From the NCBI RefSeq assembly GCF_021513235.1, contig NZ_CP090976.1, positions 2,108,001 through 2,172,000 of the forward strand: DNA of 64,000 bases. Direction: 5' to 3'. Origin of the DNA: Kaistella sp. 97-N-M2 (GTDB taxonomy: Bacteria > Bacteroidota > Bacteroidia > Flavobacteriales > Weeksellaceae). Shown piece by piece: positions 29,146 through 37,331 of the stretch; positions within the stretch are counted from its first letter, which is position 1; each line of letters begins with the position of its first letter. The notes under the pieces are model-generated. The model searched no databases and had not been told where the DNA came from. It saw nothing but the letters and a program-made list of their open reading frames with translations. The position numbers and the translations under genes were made by a program.

Positions 29146-29403
29146 GTTCAGAAAATATCGAAAGTTCTAAAATTACCCGTAGAAGCTTTCCAGAATTTCG
29201 ATGAAGACCAGGCAATAAATATTATTTCGAATACATTTGATAATGGTGCGTTTTTAAATACTGGCAATACTGCCACAATCAATGTAAATCCAATTGATAA
29301 ATTGATTCAATTACACGACCAAAAAATTGAGTTGTACGAAAGAATGTTGAAAGAGAAGGACAAAATGATGGCCAGATTAGAGGCCGTAATGAACACGAAA
29401 TAG
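29143..29403 (+). pseudogene. C-terminal remnant of an XRE-family regulator
   Basis: The plus-strand frame ending at TAG 29401-29403 reads KISKVLKLPVEAFQNFDEDQ, then a Asn-rich linker and NPIDKLIQLHDQKIELYERM followed by a charged tail. This is the usual end of Bacteroidetes helix-turn-helix XRE regulators, in which a coiled-coil tail follows the N-terminal HTH. The HTH part is missing: the frame meets a stop at 29140 where the HEPN remnant begins in the other direction. It is therefore a broken gene joined at a rearrangement point. Confidence 0.7.
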
Positions 29404-29958
29404 ATACTGCTGTTCCGAAATTCTCTCATTGCTACTATCTCATTTTCTCATGATCTATTGTATATATTCATGTTCGCCTTTAAGATGATAGTTAGAATTC
29501 ATTTGTAAGTCCAGGCAATTCTCTGCAGATCCCTTATATTTTCGAGCGTTAAGATAACATGAAGTTGATGAATAGTTAACATCTCTAAGTATTTCGCCTT
29601 TCGCACGAGAATATTCCTTTTTATAGTTCTAACCATAATGTCTCGATTGATGTGACAATATAGATAGGAGGAAAAAAAACACTTCTTCGGCAATACTTTC
29701 TAATTGTGAAATATCCTAATCTTTCTTCGATCCGAAGTTTATTAAAAGGATATTTTCCCATTTATACCAGTCTTGCCGACAATATATATGTAGGAAACGT
29801 ACCAAAGAGCGTGGGAAGTCAAAATAGATCAACTTTTTGAAAATAAATCTATTTTAGAAAACTGATCACTTAGTATAGTCCATTGCATTACAAATGATAA
29901 AATAGCTGAAGCAAATAAAGCCGTCTTGTCCCGAAACTTCGCAATTAATAAGTTTTGT
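29404..29958. other. Non-coding, decayed stretch
   Basis: No intact gene. Short open stretches such as the minus-strand frame at 29499-29693 and a plus-strand stretch near 29718-29848 reading GYFPIYTSLADNIYVGN look protein-like but have stops and no recognisable family. They are best read as gene debris. Confidence 0.4.
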
Positions 29959-30034
29959 ATAGTTATATCAGGATTTATCTATTAATCTTCATAGTTATTT
30001 TAGGACGGGTCAATAGTTATTTCAGGACGGGTCA
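29959..30034 (+). repeat. Three 22-base repeats with core GGACGGGTCA
   Basis: Copies lie at 29991-30012 and 30013-30034 in direct tandem, differing at one base. A degenerate copy lies at 29959-29980, separated by 10 bases. Each starts ATAGTTAT and the two good copies end AGGACGGGTCA. Confidence 0.75.
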
Positions 30035-30035
30035 A

Positions 30036-30101
30036 GTTCATAGAGGCTTCACGGATACTTCATAGATACTTCATGGCTAGTTCATGAGGAGTTCATGAAA
30101 A
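30036..30101 (+). repeat. Six tandem 11-base repeats, consensus STTCATRGANA
   Basis: Units start at 30036, 30047, 30058, 30069, 30080 and 30091. Each begins GTTCA or CTTCA (for example CTTCATAGATA, CTTCATGGCTA, GTTCATGAGGA). The 11-base period is about one turn of DNA, so a protein bound to each unit would sit on one face. The array directly follows the 22-base repeats. Confidence 0.8.
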
Positions 30102-30233
30102 AATATTTCTATAAACGGTGATTTTAAATCAATAACCAAGTCGAGATATTAAAGGATGACCCTAAATTTAGGTAGTAATATCTGCATAATCTATAAAAAT
30201 GCACTCTCAAAGTCACTCCAAATAGCGATCTTT

Positions 30234-30266
30234 TTTGGCAGACCACATTTTTAAATCGTATTTTTG
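30234..30266 (+). promoter_or_regulatory. Bacteroidetes promoter for the polyprenyl synthetase gene
   Basis: TTTG at 30234-30237 and TATTTTTG at 30259-30266 with a 21-base spacer. It lies 17 bases before the ATG at 30283 and rules out the longer open frame from 30235 as the real start. Confidence 0.75.
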
Positions 30267-30282
30267 CCTAAACAGAAATTTT

Positions 30283-31254
30283 ATGCAGTTTTTAGACGAA
30301 TATCAGGAGATCGTTGCCAATGCAATCGAAAAATACAGGTTCAAAGATAAGCCCGCAGAGCTTTACGACCCCATGAACTACATTATTTCCCACGGTGGCA
30401 AAAGACTTCGGCCCATCATGGTCCTAATGGCCAGCGATATGTTCGGCGGTGACCAGAAAAAAGCCATCAAACCTGCTTTAGCCATAGAATTTTTTCACAA
30501 TTTTACGCTGATTCATGATGATATTATGGACGAGGCGCCGTTGCGGCGTAACAAACCGACGATCCATACTTTACACGGAATTAATGTCGGAATTCTTTCC
30601 GGCGATGCGCTGCTCATCAAGGCTTATAAATTTTTCGAGGATCTGGAGCCGGAACTTTTCAAAGCCTGCGTCCGCGTTTTTACGCATACCGGACTTTTAC
30701 TTTGCGAAGGCCAGCAGTACGATATCAATTTCGAAACACTGGAAAACGTTACATACGATGATTATATCCGCATGATCACGTACAAGACCGGTGTGCTGAG
30801 CGCTTCCTCCTTCGAGATCGGCGCACTGATCGCCGGTGCGCCGTTTAAAGATGCCAAAGCCATTTTTAATTTTGGAAAACACATCGGTATCGCCTTCCAG
30901 ATTATGGATGATTATCTGGACGTTTTCGGAAATCAGGAACAGTTCGGGAAAAAACATGCCGGTGATATTTACGAAAACAAAAAAACCGTCCTTTATCTTT
31001 TGGCGCGCAAACACGCCTCCGACGAAGAGCGAAAAGAACTCGATTACTGGTATTCCAAAAAAACCGACAATGTCGATAAGATTTACAGCGTCGAAAAGAT
31101 TTTCCGCCTGACCAAAGTCGACGAAAAAGCGCTGCATCTCATTCAAAAACACAACGAGATCGCGCAGGATTACCTCAGAAAAATAAATGTTCCGGACGAA
31201 AAGAAAAAGCCATTTATCGAACTGGCAAACTATCTTTTACGCCGGGAAAGCTAA
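30283..31254 (+). CDS. Polyprenyl diphosphate synthase
   Basis: trans-Prenyltransferase of 323 aa that condenses isopentenyl diphosphate with allylic diphosphates for quinones, carotenoids or lipid carriers. It is all-alpha, with the first Asp-rich motif DDIMD (79-83) followed by LRRN, and the second motif DDYLD (209-213). GGKRLRP (about 38-44) binds the substrate diphosphate. The residue five before the first motif is Phe, which tends to indicate a shorter product, but chain length cannot be fixed by eye. The GSCFA gene follows by 33 bases. Confidence 0.92.
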   Translation: MQFLDEYQEIVANAIEKYRFKDKPAELYDPMNYIISHGGKRLRPIMVLMASDMFGGDQKKAIKPALAIEFFHNFTLIHDDIMDEAPLRRNKPTIHTLHGINVGILSGDALLIKAYKFFEDLEPELFKACVRVFTHTGLLLCEGQQYDINFETLENVTYDDYIRMITYKTGVLSASSFEIGALIAGAPFKDAKAIFNFGKHIGIAFQIMDDYLDVFGNQEQFGKKHAGDIYENKKTVLYLLARKHASDEERKELDYWYSKKTDNVDKIYSVEKIFRLTKVDEKALHLIQKHNEIAQDYLRKINVPDEKKKPFIELANYLLRRES

Positions 31255-31287
31255 AATTAATCTACAACAAACCTTTCGACCAACATT

Positions 31288-32238
31288 ATGAAATTTCGCA
31301 CAGAAGTTGAGATTCAAAATTCCGACCTAAAAATCGACCGTGAAGACCACGTTTTTTCCCTCGGTTCCTGCTTTTCCACGGAAATGTCGGATCTGCTGAA
31401 AACCGGCCAGATTCAGGTTCAGAACAATCCTTTCGGCACACTTTTCAATCCGTTTTCTCTCAACAAGGCCCTTAAAAGACTGCACAATGCGGCGTATTAC
31501 GAAGAAGACGATTTAATAAGTTACGCAGGCGAGGTGATTTCTCTGGATCATCATTCCTCCTTCAACTCGCGGTTTTTGCATCAGACTTTAGATAAAATCA
31601 ATGCCAACATCGAAAGCGGAAATCAGTTTCTGCAAAAGACCAATTGGGTTTTGATCACTTACGGCACGTCCTTTATTTATGAATTTTTGCCGAAGAAAAA
31701 ACTCGTTTCCAACTGTCATAAAATTCCCGGAAAATTTTTCCAAAAAAGACTGCTCACGCCTCTGGAACTCACCGATTCGATTTACGAAACCGTTTCTACT
31801 TTGAAAGATATCTGCAAAGAGAATGTTCAGATTTTATTCACCGTTTCGCCCGTTCGCCACACCAAAGACGGCATCATCGAAAACACGCTGAGCAAATCCC
31901 GCCTCATCAACGCGCTGCACGAAATTATTCCGCAGTTCGAAAACTGCCGCTATCTGCCTGCGTACGAGATTTTGATGGATGATCTGCGCGACTATCGTTT
32001 TTACAAAGACGATCTCATTCATCCGAACAAACAGGCCGTCAACTATATTTGGGAGAAATTCGGCCGCGCCTATTTTTCGCCGGAAACCCTGGATTTTATC
32101 GAAGAAAACTTTAAAATTGCAAAATCCCTGGAGCACAAAACGTCCGATGAAAAGAACCCGAAGTACGAAGAATTTCTGGAAAACTTAAAAAGGCGCATTG
32201 CGGCACAGCAGTCGAAGGTGAAACATAAAATATTTTAG
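31288..32238 (+). CDS. GSCFA domain-containing protein
   Basis: A 316-aa protein of the GSCFA family, named after a conserved motif here read as LGSCFSTEM (about 26-34). The family belongs to the SGNH/GDSL-like hydrolases and its substrate is unknown. Further signs are a TYGTSFIYE block and a late DLIHPNKQAVNYIWEKF segment with Asp and His in the position of the SGNH catalytic DxxH. It has no signal peptide. It is likely co-transcribed with the prenyl synthase upstream. Confidence 0.9.
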   Translation: MKFRTEVEIQNSDLKIDREDHVFSLGSCFSTEMSDLLKTGQIQVQNNPFGTLFNPFSLNKALKRLHNAAYYEEDDLISYAGEVISLDHHSSFNSRFLHQTLDKINANIESGNQFLQKTNWVLITYGTSFIYEFLPKKKLVSNCHKIPGKFFQKRLLTPLELTDSIYETVSTLKDICKENVQILFTVSPVRHTKDGIIENTLSKSRLINALHEIIPQFENCRYLPAYEILMDDLRDYRFYKDDLIHPNKQAVNYIWEKFGRAYFSPETLDFIEENFKIAKSLEHKTSDEKNPKYEEFLENLKRRIAAQQSKVKHKIF

Positions 32239-32245
32239 TTCTATT

Positions 32246-32340
32246 TGGGGAGCTTATCCGCCCTCCGCTCCCGCTTTTTTGGGCCTCCCGAATTTTCGGG
32301 ATTCCCAAAAAGAGCTCCGCTCAGGTCGGGCTGCAGGACT
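32246..32340. repeat. Interspersed palindromic repeat element
   Basis: A nested inverted repeat: CTTTTTTGGG (32274-32283) pairs with CCCAAAAAG (32304-32312), and CCCGAA (32287-32292) pairs with TTCGGG (32295-32300). Flanks carry TCCGCTCCCG and GAGCTCCGCTC, pairing in the outer stem. This layout is that of short palindromic elements common between genes in Flavobacteriia. It may also end transcription after the GSCFA gene. Confidence 0.7.
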
Positions 32341-32406
32341 GTTTTTCTCCGAAGATCTGTCATATATATATAATCTGTCCTCCATCATCTATCAAACATC
32401 CAAAAT

Positions 32407-33174
32407 ATGATCGACACGCACACGCATCTGTATTCCGAAGAATTCGATAACGACCGCACAGAAATGATCGAAAGAGCTTTAAATAAAGGCATATCCAGGT
32501 TTTATCTTCCCGCGATCAATTCCGAAACGCACGACAAAATGCTCGCTTTGGAAACCGAATATCCTGCGCAGATTTTTTCCATGATGGGACTTCATCCGTG
32601 TTATGTAAAGCCCGAAACCTGGCAAGCAGAGCTTAAGTTGGTGGAAAAACATTTAAATGAAAGGCCGTTTCCCGCGATTGGAGAAATCGGTATCGACCTG
32701 TATTGGGACAAAACAACTTTGGATATTCAGGTAAAAGCCTTTGAGCAACAAATCGACTGGGCCCTCGAGAAAGATCTGCCCATCGTCATTCACACGCGCG
32801 AAAGTTTCGACGAAACTTTTGAAGTTTTGGAACGGAAAAAACATCCCAAACTGCGCGGGATTTTCCACTGCTTTTCCGGGAATCTGGAGCAGGCGAAACG
32901 CGCGCTTGATCTTAACTTTATGCTGGGCATCGGCGGAGTTGTCACCTTTAAAAATGGAAAGATCGATCAGTTTTTACACGAAATTCCTTTAGACAACATC
33001 GTTTTGGAAACCGATTCGCCATATCTTGCACCCGTTCCGCACCGCGGAAAAAGAAACGAAAGTTCTTATCTTGATCTCGTTGTGGGCAAACTCGTTAATA
33101 TTTACGGCAAAGATTTTTCGGAAATCGACCGGATCACGACCGAAAATGCCAACCGCTTATTTTCTTGGAAGTGA
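32407..33174 (+). CDS. tatD: TatD family metal-dependent hydrolase (DNase)
   Basis: Cytoplasmic TIM-barrel metallohydrolase of 255 aa related to TatD/YcfH nucleases. Ligands are visible: DTHTHL (3-8), GEIGIDLYWD (about 97-106), IVIHTRES (about 125-132), FHCFSG (about 153-158) and LETDSPYLAP (about 203-212). The barrel ends in the usual NANRLF motif. The ATG at 32407 gives the standard N-terminus. It is convergent with rhlE, with a shared terminator between. Confidence 0.93.
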   Translation: MIDTHTHLYSEEFDNDRTEMIERALNKGISRFYLPAINSETHDKMLALETEYPAQIFSMMGLHPCYVKPETWQAELKLVEKHLNERPFPAIGEIGIDLYWDKTTLDIQVKAFEQQIDWALEKDLPIVIHTRESFDETFEVLERKKHPKLRGIFHCFSGNLEQAKRALDLNFMLGIGGVVTFKNGKIDQFLHEIPLDNIVLETDSPYLAPVPHRGKRNESSYLDLVVGKLVNIYGKDFSEIDRITTENANRLFSWK

Positions 33175-33186
33175 TTTCATAACATA

Positions 33187-33220
33187 AAAAAACCGCGATA
33201 AGTAATTTCCGCGGTTTTTT
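33187..33220. terminator. Bidirectional terminator between tatD and rhlE
   Basis: AAAAAACCGCG pairs perfectly with CGCGGTTTTTT over a 12-base loop. A and T runs on both sides serve both convergent genes. Confidence 0.9.
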
Positions 33221-33237
33221 GTATTCTGAAATTCTCC

Positions 33238-34491
33238 CTATTTATGTCGTGAAAAATTGCTTTTGTTATTGGGTTTTTTACTGCCCACGTTTTCTTTGCC
33301 TTGCTGTCTCGGGCGTGGTGTAAAAGATTTGTTATTCGAATCTCTTTTTTGCACCACCAGATTATCGGTGTGGTAAGGATGATCGCGTTCTACCGGAATT
33401 TTCTTGCCGATGAGTTTTTCTGTGCTTTTTAAATTCACAAGATCTAAACCATCAACAAAAGAAATGGAACTTCCTTCGGAGCCGGCTCTTCCGGTTCTTC
33501 CAATCCGGTGCACGTAGGTTTCAGAAACATCGGACAATTCAAAATTTAAAACGTATTTTAACTCGTCGATATCGATTCCTCTTGCGGCAATATCGGTAGC
33601 AACTAAAATTCGCGTTTTCCCCGATTTAAAGTTGCTTAGAGCGTTCTGTCTTTGGTTCTGAGATTTATTTCCGTGGATGGCTTCCGCAGAAATTTTATGA
33701 CTCTGCAGTTTTCTTGCAATTTTGTCGGCACCATGTTTTGTCCGGGAAAAAACCAGAACGGATTCCTTGATGTCGTTTTGTAAAATATGCGTCAACAGAT
33801 CTAACTTGTCGTCTTTATCGACGAAATATACTTTTTGGTTAATGGTGTCGGCAGTGGCCGAAACGGGCGCTACTTCAACCTTTACGGGATTTGTAAGCAT
33901 CGAGTTTGCCAGCTTGCTGATCTCGTCCGGGAACGTGGCAGAAAAGAAAAGGGTTTGTCTTTTCGGCGGCAATAATTTGATGATCTTTTTCACATCGTGC
34001 ACAAAACCCATATCGAGCATTCTGTCGGCTTCGTCCAACACAAAAACTTCGAGGTTTTGAAGCGAAACGATTCGCTGCGAAATAAAATCGAGGAGTCTTC
34101 CGGGTGTTGCCACTAAAATATCAACGCCTCTTCTCAAGGCTTTTTCCTGTGCAGCCTGTTTTACGCCACCAAACACGACGAGGTTTCGAAGGTTCAGGTT
34201 TCTGCCGTACGCGTTGAAACTTTCTTCGATCTGAATGGCTAATTCGCGGGTTGGCGTTAAAACCAAGACCTTGATGTTATTGTTTCTGGAGTTCTTTTCT
34301 GCTAAATTTTGGAGGATAGGAATCGCAAATGCAGCAGTTTTTCCGGTGCCGGTTTGTGCCGTTCCGAGGAGATCCCGGCCCTGTAAAATGTTTGGGATTG
34401 CTTTTTCCTGAATGGGTGTTGGTTGCGTGTAACCTTCTGTTATAAGCGCATCGAGGATGGGCTTAATTAATTTTAAGTCTGTAAATAACAA
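33238..34491 (-). CDS. rhlE: DEAD-box RNA helicase, RhlE type
   Basis: ATP-dependent RNA helicase (417 aa). Motifs: Walker A AQTGTGKT (45-52), PTRELAIQ (80-87), TPGRLLDF, DEAD (153-156) followed by RMLDMGF, SATF, and HRIGRTGRAG. The short basic tail and the RMLDMGF motif fit the RhlE group rather than DbpA. It is a second, different helicase from the one at 2510. A -7 element lies about 150 bases upstream. Confidence 0.92.
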   Translation of the reverse strand: MLFTDLKLIKPILDALITEGYTQPTPIQEKAIPNILQGRDLLGTAQTGTGKTAAFAIPILQNLAEKNSRNNNIKVLVLTPTRELAIQIEESFNAYGRNLNLRNLVVFGGVKQAAQEKALRRGVDILVATPGRLLDFISQRIVSLQNLEVFVLDEADRMLDMGFVHDVKKIIKLLPPKRQTLFFSATFPDEISKLANSMLTNPVKVEVAPVSATADTINQKVYFVDKDDKLDLLTHILQNDIKESVLVFSRTKHGADKIARKLQSHKISAEAIHGNKSQNQRQNALSNFKSGKTRILVATDIAARGIDIDELKYVLNFELSDVSETYVHRIGRTGRAGSEGSSISFVDGLDLVNLKSTEKLIGKKIPVERDHPYHTDNLVVQKRDSNNKSFTPRPRQQGKENVGSKKPNNKSNFSRHK

Positions 34492-34637
34492 TATTTTATG
34501 TATTTAAAATGATTGCGGACGAAGTGTTTTACTTCTACATTTTTGGCTTGAAAACGCAAACCCTGTAGAGGTAATGATTTTCTATTTTAGTAAAAATGAA
34601 TTACTGAAATGGCTTAAGAATGCCGCTGAATATGGTG

Positions 34638-34645
34638 CAAAGATA
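34638..34645 (-). promoter_or_regulatory. -7 promoter element for rhlE
   Basis: TATCTTTG on the minus strand, matching TAnnTTTG, about 147 bases upstream of the rhlE ATG. The -33 element is not clear. Confidence 0.45.
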
Positions 34646-34717
34646 GTTTATTTCCCGCAAAAACCACCGATTATTGGGGACAGGACGAAAAGAGTGGTAC
34701 CAATCGAACCCGATGAT

Positions 34718-35956
34718 TTACTTTTTCAAAAGTCTTTTCGAAAGTCCGCCAATGGTGGTCCCCTGAATTAAGATGCTGAAAGCCACACAAATATACGTCA
34801 CAATCATTAAAATATCCTTTGTTTCAGAGGCGGGTAGCGCCATTACGAGCGCGAGGGAAAGTCCGCCGCGAAGTCCGCCGAAAATAATGATTCGGGATTC
34901 GGCTTTTTCAATTTTTAAAATGGTTAACGACAGTTTCCGCGGAATATTCACCGTAAAATAACGCGAAGCCATCAAAATTACAATCGTCAGAACGCCGAGA
35001 ATCATGTATTTTAAATTGAAATCCAGCACCACAAGCACCAAAGCAATCATCAAAAATAATAATGCATTGAGAATGATCTCGAGCAGTTCCCAAAATTTTG
35101 CCACGTATTCTTCCGTGTTCGTACTCATGGCTTCCACTTTGCGGAAATTGCCCACCATTAAACCCATAATAACCATAGCTAAAGCCCCGGAAATATGAAT
35201 CTGCGCGGAAATAAAATAGCCCAGCATCACAAAAGCAAGGGTTAGCAGAACTTCGGTTTCATAATGATCGATCGTTTTCAGGAGATAATGTAAAATATAA
35301 CCTAAAACCAAACCGAACGTAATTCCGCCGCCGGCTTCCTGTAGAAAGAGGAAACCAAAGTGGGGGAAATCAAATTCAACAACACCTGCAGAAAGCATTT
35401 GTGTAAGCGCAATAAAAATTACAACACCCACGCCATCATTAAAAAGAGATTCGCCAACTAACGTTACTTCGATCTTTTCCGGCACTTTGGCGGCTTTTAA
35501 AATGCTTAATACTGCAATCGGATCTGTCGGCGAAATGAGCGCTCCAAAGATGAGACAGTATAAAAACGGCACTTCCAAACCCAACCAGTGCGACACATAA
35601 TAAAATGCAACGGCGACAAAAATCGTCGAAAAAATAACGCCGCCCAAGGCCAGAACAGAAATGTCTTTCAAATATTTCTTCAGTGTAAACCAGTTCGTAT
35701 GCATGGATCCGGCGAAAAGTAAAAATCCAAGGAAAATATTAAGCACCGACTTGCTGATGTCGGTATTGATGACCAAGTCCCGGATTTGGTCAAAAGGCAG
35801 GCTGTAAGTCGATTTTATGCCCAGCGCGAAGAGCGAAAATAAGGAAGACAGGAAAAATAAGCCGATAACAAAAGGCAGTTTGATGAACCGCTGATTGATG
35901 TACGCAAAAAATGCGGCCAGAGATATTAAAATGATAATATAGTAATAAGAGGGCAT
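34718..35956 (-). CDS. Cation:proton antiporter, CPA1 (NhaP-like) family
   Basis: Inner-membrane Na+(K+)/H+ antiporter of 412 aa with about 12 hydrophobic helices. Conserved CPA1 positions are SPTDPIAVLSILK (ion-binding Asp in the discontinuous helix, about 154-166) and GESLFNDGVGVVIF (about 179-192). GGLRGGLSLALVMALP near the end is also family-typical. The stop is 118 bases from the DUF389 gene's end region; only three bases separate it from that gene, so they likely form an operon. Confidence 0.92.
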   Translation of the reverse strand: MPSYYYIIILISLAAFFAYINQRFIKLPFVIGLFFLSSLFSLFALGIKSTYSLPFDQIRDLVINTDISKSVLNIFLGFLLFAGSMHTNWFTLKKYLKDISVLALGGVIFSTIFVAVAFYYVSHWLGLEVPFLYCLIFGALISPTDPIAVLSILKAAKVPEKIEVTLVGESLFNDGVGVVIFIALTQMLSAGVVEFDFPHFGFLFLQEAGGGITFGLVLGYILHYLLKTIDHYETEVLLTLAFVMLGYFISAQIHISGALAMVIMGLMVGNFRKVEAMSTNTEEYVAKFWELLEIILNALLFLMIALVLVVLDFNLKYMILGVLTIVILMASRYFTVNIPRKLSLTILKIEKAESRIIIFGGLRGGLSLALVMALPASETKDILMIVTYICVAFSILIQGTTIGGLSKRLLKK

Positions 35957-35959
35957 CGA

Positions 35960-37240
35960 TTATCTTTTATAAATTTCTAAAGTGTCTACCTTCAGCTTCA
36001 CTTTCAGCCAGTTTCGCAGCGTTGCCGTTTGCTGTAACGTGAGGGGTTTTTCAGCTTCGTATAACGCAACCGGAATAATCCTGGTGGAATCTGTGGTGTT
36101 GAAAACTTCCTGTTTTGCAACGGATAAGGTTGTAATTTCGGGCAAAATAGACTTCGCTTCCGGGAAGAGATTCTGCGTTTCAAAGGAATATTTTTTAACC
36201 TGATTGTTCAGCTCAGCTATAATAGCGTTTGTTTGATCGGTTACTTCATTGGTCTGTAAATTTTTTGTGGTAGCATTGGCTAAGAAAGCACTGTCTTGCC
36301 GAATGATGACCTGCGTACCTTCAATTTTGTAATTTTTAAGCCGGTCGTTGACTTCTTTTATTTGCGCCGCAGAAAATTTACGCGTCAGGAAGGCGAGTTC
36401 TATCTGCTTCGGATTGGTGGAGTAGGTGGTTTTTTTGTAAACGATGGTGTTGCCTTTGTCTTCGAACTCCCGGGAGAGAAATGTGGAGACTTTCTGTTCG
36501 TAATTTTGCTGCGTGATAAAACGGTACGCAAAGAATATACTTGGGATGATCATTAAAGCGATAATCACCGTAATCCAGATCCTTATTTTATCTGATTTTT
36601 TCTTGTCCACAAATTCGACGGCGGGATATTTTAGAAATTTAACGATAATATAGGTAGCGATGCAGATAAAAACACAATTGATGGTATAGAGGAACATGGC
36701 GCCGCCAAAGTAGGCAAAATTTCCTGTAGCCAATCCGAAACCCGCTGTACAAAGCGGTGGCATCAAAGCCGTTGCGATGGCAACTCCCGGAATCGGATTT
36801 CCTTTTTCTACGCGTGTTACGGCAATTACACCAACGAGACCACCGAAAAATGCAATCAACACATCATATATATTTGGCGCGGTCCGCGAAATGATTTCGG
36901 AATGGGATTCTTTGTAGGGGCTTAAAAAAAAGTATAAAAACGAAACGAGCAATCCGACGACGGTGGAGAGCAAAAGATTTTTTAATGATTTGCGCAACAG
37001 CTGAAAGTCGAACATTCCCAGCGCAAAACCGGCGCCCACGATTGGTCCCATGAGCGGTGAAATAAGCATTGCACCAATAACGACGGCGGTCGAATTCACA
37101 TTTAAACCGATTGAAGCCACCATAATGGCGCACGCCAAAATCCAGAGATTGGACCCGCTGAACGATATATTGCTTCTAACCGTGGCCAAAACCTTCGCTT
37201 TCTCTTCTTCACCGTTGTGGAGATTGAAAATATTATTCAT
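35960..37240 (-). CDS. DUF389 family membrane protein
   Basis: A 426-aa inner-membrane protein of the DUF389 (TIGR00341) family. About six helices lie in the first half, starting with WILACAIMVASIGLNVNSTAVVIGAMLISPLMGPIVGAG pattern (about 34-72, shown here in pieces: IGAMLISPLMGPI). The second half is a long soluble region of mixed alpha/beta. Its function is not established. It is encoded three bases from the antiporter, which suggests an ion-linked role. Confidence 0.9.
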   Translation of the reverse strand: MNNIFNLHNGEEEKAKVLATVRSNISFSGSNLWILACAIMVASIGLNVNSTAVVIGAMLISPLMGPIVGAGFALGMFDFQLLRKSLKNLLLSTVVGLLVSFLYFFLSPYKESHSEIISRTAPNIYDVLIAFFGGLVGVIAVTRVEKGNPIPGVAIATALMPPLCTAGFGLATGNFAYFGGAMFLYTINCVFICIATYIIVKFLKYPAVEFVDKKKSDKIRIWITVIIALMIIPSIFFAYRFITQQNYEQKVSTFLSREFEDKGNTIVYKKTTYSTNPKQIELAFLTRKFSAAQIKEVNDRLKNYKIEGTQVIIRQDSAFLANATTKNLQTNEVTDQTNAIIAELNNQVKKYSFETQNLFPEAKSILPEITTLSVAKQEVFNTTDSTRIIPVALYEAEKPLTLQQTATLRNWLKVKLKVDTLEIYKR

Positions 37241-37331
37241 TAAAAAAAATTATAAGAGCCAAATTTAGTGAAAAGCGACTGGAAATCCTGCGGTAACAGG
37301 AAGTTTAATGCATGTTAAATCAGTCACGCTG

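Noticed and set aside
29499-29693. 64-codon minus-strand open frame as a gene
   Set aside because: Starts inside a decayed region, matches no family I know and has no promoter.
30036-30101. CRISPR array
   Set aside because: Units are only 11 bases and directly adjacent, with no spacers, and no cas genes are present.
30235-30282. Upstream start for the polyprenyl synthase
   Set aside because: It lies across the TTTG/TATTTTTG promoter, so transcripts would begin after it.
34574-34771. 65-codon plus-strand open frame between rhlE and the antiporter
   Set aside because: It spans the minus-strand -7 element of rhlE and overlaps the antiporter end; no recognisable protein features.
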